From: Pseudo-nitzschia pungens
Taxonomy: Eukaryota; Bacillariophyta; Bacillariophyceae; Bacillariales; Bacillariaceae
DNA: 64,000 nucleotides
Reading direction: 5' to 3'
NCBI GenBank assembly: GCA_037355855.1
Contig: CM074768.1
Coordinates: 930,001-994,000 of the forward strand
How positions within the stretch are numbered: position 1 is the first letter of the stretch; every line of letters starts with the position of its first letter. Below, in pieces: positions 61,271-64,000 of this stretch. Below the pieces are notes generated by a model that had not been told where the DNA came from, made no database searches, and saw only the letters and a list, made by a program, of their open reading frames with translations. The position numbers and the translations under genes were made by a program.

Positions 61271-64000
61271 ATGGCTTCTGATACCATCCACACCGGACCG
61301 CGCGTAATCAACCGATTCGCAGACGTCTGTGTGGAGGTATTGGACCACAAGGGAAGGGGGAGGATGCTCCGGGGCCTACTCGACTCCGGGTGCTCCAAAT
61401 CCATCATACTAAGGCACTTTGTCGACCGAAGTCAACTAACGAACCGAGACCGAAGATCTGTCACCTACAACACATATGGAGGCAAGTTCAGAACCAAGTC
61501 TGCGGCTTCAGTGGGACTAAGGCTGATAGAATTTTCAAACTCCAAGACCATCAAATGGACCTTCCAAGTGGATGAATATCACCACCATGAGGAAGTGCCC
61601 TATGACATGATCATAGGATCCGATCTAATGGCACAACTCGGACTGGATATAAAATACAGCTCCCGAACAATTGAATGGCAGGGCGACTCCATCCCCATGA
61701 AGGGAATGGGGGAGCTCTCGAACCCGGACAAATGTGAGGCAGTATTCTTTGCCAACACACAGAGTCCAATCCTCCAACAGGAGGAAGAAAGGCAATCTAA
61801 AATCCTGGATGCAGACTACTCCAAAGTCGATATAGACGCTATGGTCAATGACCTGGAGATTACAAACGCGTCCAAGGAAGCCTTGAAGAAAACACTAAAG
61901 AAATTTCCAACACTCTTTGGAGGAGGATTGGGTCTTCTGAAAAATATAAAACCGGTGTCCATTGAACTCCAACCAGGGGTCAAACCGGTCCGGCAGCGGT
62001 ACTATTCTGTACCCCATGCCTTTGAACAAGCCTTACGAAAGGAGATCACCAGGCTCTGTGACATCGGGGTGCTGGAAAAACTCCCCCATGATGATGATTC
62101 ACCATGGGCATCCCCGACGTTCTGTCAACCAAAGAAGACAGGGGACATTCGCGTCCTAACTGACTTTCGGAAGATGAACGCAGCCATCCAACGAAAACCG
62201 TTCCCACTACCACGAATAGGGGAAACAATCCAGAGACTACAAAAGTTCAAATCAGCTACGGCACTGGACTTGTCCCAAGGATACTATACCATCCCCATTT
62301 GCAAGGAGAGCCAAAAGATTTGCTCTACCATTTTACCATGGGGGAAGTATGCCTACAAGCGACTGGCAATGGGAATCGCATGCGCACCGGATATCTTCCA
62401 ATCCGTCATGATGAACCTACTCGGTGACCTGGACTATGTGCTGGTCTATATTGATGATATTCTCATCATCCAGCGAGAAGGGGAATCCGAACAGGATCAC
62501 CTCAGCAAAATAGATACAGTCCTACAGAGACTGGACGATGCTGGCTTCCGAGCCAACCTCAGAAAATCCTTTTTCATGCAAAAAGAAGTGGAATATCTGG
62601 GATTTCTATTAACAACAGAGGGCATTCAGCCCCAGCCAAAGAAACTGGAGGCGATGAAGCGACTCGAAGCCCCCACGAACACCAAGCAACTCAAGATGTT
62701 TCTTGGAATGGTAAACTTTTACAGGGACATGTGGAAGCGCCGCTCCCACATCCTAGCCCCTCTGAACAAACTCGCAGGGAAAAAGGGCAAAATGAACTGG
62801 TATTGGGGTCCAGCAGAGCAGAAAGCTTTCATGGAGGCGAAGAGGATGCTCGCAGACGAAGCTAAGCTTGCATTCCCGGACTTTACGAAACCATTTCATC
62901 TCTACTCAGACGCCAGCGATAGGCAACTGGGAGCAACTGTATGCCAAGATGGCAAGCCCCTTGGTTTCTACACCCGGAAGCTGAACTCGGCGCAGCTCAA
63001 CTACACTGTTGGAGAAAAAGAACTCCTGGGCATAGTAGAAGGCCTGAAGGCATTCGAAGGAATCCTACGAGGACAAGATGTGATTATTCACACAGACCAC
63101 CTTAACCTGCTCTATCAGCAGATGCCCACCCAGAGGATGGTACGATGGAGACTTCTTATGGAGGAGTTCCATCCGGTAGTCAAGCATGTTGCTGGCAAAG
63201 ACAACGATGCAGCAGATGCACTATCACGACTGGATATTACGGATGACCCAGCAGATACGGTGGAATGGCTACCACCAAATAAGCCCCTCACCTACGCGGA
63301 TGAGGAAGAGCACCTCCGGCAACTCCTATTCCCGCTTGGAGAAGAAGCTCCGGAAGAATTCCAGGGCAATAGTGCATTCCCACTTGCCCCGGACATGATT
63401 CAGTTCTACCAGCAAAAGGACACAGGAATCATGAGTGCTCTGGAAAAAGACAATCGACTAACCACCAAAATGGTGGAAGGTTACAACCTAATCCACAAAG
63501 AAGGAAAGATTCTGATTCCCGACAAACTCAAGGACAGAGTCATGGAATGGTACCACAGCATGTTGGTCCATCCCGGAGAAAAGAGAATGGAACAGAGCAT
63601 ACGCTCGGTGTTCACCTGGAAAGGCCTACGAAAGGACGTTCAGGATCTCTGTAAACACTGTCACACGTGCCAGATGTTCAAAAAGAGTGGCCGGAAGAAG
63701 TATGGACTACTACCGGAGAAAGCAGTGGAAGTCACCAAATGGCAGAGGGTCAATGTGGACCTCTGGGGACCTGCAACTGTCCACAACAAAAATGGTAAAG
63801 ACTACCACATCCATGTCCTCACCATGGTGGACCCAGTGACCGGATGGTTTGAACTGGCTCACCTGAAGGACTCCCCAAATGCAGCAGAAACTCAACGATT
63901 GTTGGATAGTACCTGGCTAGCAAGATATCCTCGACCAAAAGAAATCGGATTCGATGGTGGAAGTGAGTTCAAAGCAGAGTTCCAAGAGCTCTGTGACAAC
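61271..64000 (+). CDS. Gypsy D pol, 3'-partial
   Basis: Open reading frame of 910 codons to the window edge, matching element C pol in frame throughout; one extra codon gives GEEAPEE where C has GEAPEE (near 63,342). It includes the protease (LLDSGCS), the RT active site VYIDDILI (near 62,450), RNase H and the integrase core up to FDGGSEFKAEF. The last integrase residues, the pol C-terminus and the 3' LTR lie outside the window. Confidence 0.9.
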   Translation, partial: MASDTIHTGPRVINRFADVCVEVLDHKGRGRMLRGLLDSGCSKSIILRHFVDRSQLTNRDRRSVTYNTYGGKFRTKSAASVGLRLIEFSNSKTIKWTFQVDEYHHHEEVPYDMIIGSDLMAQLGLDIKYSSRTIEWQGDSIPMKGMGELSNPDKCEAVFFANTQSPILQQEEERQSKILDADYSKVDIDAMVNDLEITNASKEALKKTLKKFPTLFGGGLGLLKNIKPVSIELQPGVKPVRQRYYSVPHAFEQALRKEITRLCDIGVLEKLPHDDDSPWASPTFCQPKKTGDIRVLTDFRKMNAAIQRKPFPLPRIGETIQRLQKFKSATALDLSQGYYTIPICKESQKICSTILPWGKYAYKRLAMGIACAPDIFQSVMMNLLGDLDYVLVYIDDILIIQREGESEQDHLSKIDTVLQRLDDAGFRANLRKSFFMQKEVEYLGFLLTTEGIQPQPKKLEAMKRLEAPTNTKQLKMFLGMVNFYRDMWKRRSHILAPLNKLAGKKGKMNWYWGPAEQKAFMEAKRMLADEAKLAFPDFTKPFHLYSDASDRQLGATVCQDGKPLGFYTRKLNSAQLNYTVGEKELLGIVEGLKAFEGILRGQDVIIHTDHLNLLYQQMPTQRMVRWRLLMEEFHPVVKHVAGKDNDAADALSRLDITDDPADTVEWLPPNKPLTYADEEEHLRQLLFPLGEEAPEEFQGNSAFPLAPDMIQFYQQKDTGIMSALEKDNRLTTKMVEGYNLIHKEGKILIPDKLKDRVMEWYHSMLVHPGEKRMEQSIRSVFTWKGLRKDVQDLCKHCHTCQMFKKSGRKKYGLLPEKAVEVTKWQRVNVDLWGPATVHNKNGKDYHIHVLTMVDPVTGWFELAHLKDSPNAAETQRLLDSTWLARYPRPKEIGFDGGSEFKAEFQELCDN

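Larger units (their letters stand above)
58897..64000 (+). mobile_element. Ty3/Gypsy retrotransposon D (same family as C), cut by the window end
   Basis: The 5' LTR is 58897-59084, starting TGCCGTGCACC as in C but with several differences and a 7-bp shorter length. Gag and pol are open as far as visible, and their proteins differ from C at few positions. Only the left 5-bp flank (CATGT) is visible, so the target duplication cannot be checked. Confidence 0.93.

Overview
This window reads as nuclear DNA of a diatom, probably a raphid pennate. Three observations point there. Several predicted proteins begin with a signal peptide whose cleavage region carries the diatom ASAFAP-type plastid motif (ASAF|AP at 6551, AHAF|ST at 11134, AEAF|VA at 47892). 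Two genes encode the glutamine-rich, DUF6824-type proteins common in diatoms. Genes are intron-poor (0-2 introns of 100-140 bp), with GC-rich coding DNA and AT-rich spacers. The species cannot be fixed from the sequence. Many apparent long ORF starts (positions 23, 16020, 46028, 53327, 58297) are TTG codons; I use the first ATG, or the window edge, instead.

Left arm (1-18,123): a 5'-truncated DUF6824/poly-Gln protein, a secreted-type SAM methyltransferase, a plastid double-GroES chaperonin (Cpn20), a three-exon plastid-targeted fusion of an acyltransferase/condensation-like domain to membrane helices and a lipocalin, a small protein with repeated CxKGCCG motifs, and a transglutaminase-like/FGE-like/carbohydrate-binding-like protein. 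A MITE-like inverted-repeat element lies at 16,604-17,116.

Centre (18,358-37,327): an onion of nested LTR retrotransposons. A Ty1/Copia element (minus strand) entered a host ORF and left a 5-6 bp target duplication. Into it went a Ty3/Gypsy element 'B' (21,979-27,701, TSD GCGCC), a second Gypsy family now present as a solo LTR (28,852-29,045, TSD AGTAC), and a full copy 'C' of that family with identical 195-bp LTRs (31,291-37,195, TSD CCTAT). Removing each insertion restores the reading frame underneath. All three families, and copy D, keep gag and pol in one frame separated by a single UGA.

Right arm (37,796-58,896): long spacers with tandem repeats and a hairpin, a two-exon coiled-coil gene, a low-complexity zinc-knuckle gene, a plastid-type SDR with Asn/Asp inserts, a second DUF6824/poly-Gln gene, an amidase, and a tRNA-Gly(TCC) whose 5' half lies in an 89-bp tandem duplication. 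The window ends inside Gypsy copy 'D' (58,897->64,000), closely related to C.

The host genes form no operon-like pathway; they alternate in divergent and convergent pairs, with plastid functions recurring (chaperonin, lipocalin fusion, SDR). The most striking items are the acyltransferase-lipocalin fusion, the shared gag-UGA-pol layout, and the host ORF that can be read across the retrotransposon cluster.
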